A stretch of DNA of 5,742 nucleotides, taken from an archaeon. Its GTDB lineage: Archaea > Thermoproteota > Bathyarchaeia > TCS64. Below the pieces are notes generated by a model, which ran no database searches, was not told the origin of the DNA, and saw nothing but the letters and a program-made list of their open reading frames with translations. The position numbers were made by a program, and so were the translations under genes. Positions 5,694 to 5,742 of the stretch are shown here, piece after piece (position 1 is the stretch's first letter; every line of letters begins with the position of its first letter). The DNA lies in assembly GCA_020444005.1 (NCBI GenBank), contig JAHLLU010000139.1, positions 1 to 5,742 on the forward strand, read 5' to 3'.

Positions 5694-5742
5694 GTGTGTA
5701 CTTTGTCAAAGATAACTATCTCAAAGCTCTGGAAAATGAAGG
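5694..5742 (+). CDS. Possible start of another gene, cut by the window edge
   Basis: Two overlapping frames beginning with GTG (5694 and 5696) stay open to the window end. The second reads VYFVKDNYLKALENE and looks slightly more protein-like; the first contains an in-frame TTG (5703) giving LSKITISKLWKMK. Both follow the TATA-like box at the distance expected for leaderless translation. Only about 16 codons are visible, so neither the frame nor a product can be settled. Confidence 0.2.
   Translation, partial: MCTLSKITISKLWKMK

Noticed and set aside
1..5742. CRISPR arrays, tRNA or rRNA genes, insertion sequences
   Set aside because: No regularly spaced repeats, no cloverleaf-like segment and no transposase-like frame or terminal inverted repeats were seen; almost all of the window is accounted for by five genes.

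Overview
The window reads as part of a catabolic gene cluster, most likely from an archaeon. The archaeal reading is an inference. It rests on a T-run stop signal with only a weak hairpin, TATA-like boxes upstream of genes that lack a Shine-Dalgarno (SD) sequence, frequent AGA/AGG and ATA codons, and close resemblance to prokaryotic CoA-transferase and M81 hydrolase families that are widespread in archaea. Base composition looks roughly balanced, and I cannot name a lineage from the sequence alone.

Layout. Positions 1-1305 hold a class III (omega) aminotransferase on the minus strand. It is complete at its N-terminus and runs off the left edge just before its expected C-terminus. An 81-base AT-rich divergent promoter region separates it from a plus-strand gene group: a single-domain NAD-dependent 3-hydroxyacyl-CoA dehydrogenase/lambda-crystallin/carnitine-dehydrogenase-type enzyme (1386-2342); a T-rich 55-base gap that probably holds both a weak terminator and an internal promoter; the alpha (2398-3408) and beta (3411-4175) subunits of a glutaconate CoA-transferase-like enzyme; and an MlrC-like M81 family metallohydrolase (4172-5650). 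The last three genes are tightly packed (2-base gap, then an ATGA overlap) and are almost certainly co-translated. The final 92 bases carry a TATA-like box and possibly the first codons of another gene.

Working model (inference). The cluster encodes a short route for a small amide- or amino-containing compound. The M81 enzyme would cleave an amide-type bond, the aminotransferase would remove an amino group, the dehydrogenase would interconvert a 3-hydroxy and a 3-oxo acid (free or CoA-bound), and the heterodimeric CoA-transferase would move CoA onto the acid. The order of steps and the substrate cannot be read from sequence. No transporter or regulator lies in the window.

Noteworthy points are the combination of these four enzyme types, a shortened glycine-rich loop in the M81 protein, a six-cysteine insert in the aminotransferase, a striking patchwork of synonymous codon style that switches inside genes, and a pair of direct repeats 11 bases apart in the divergent promoter.
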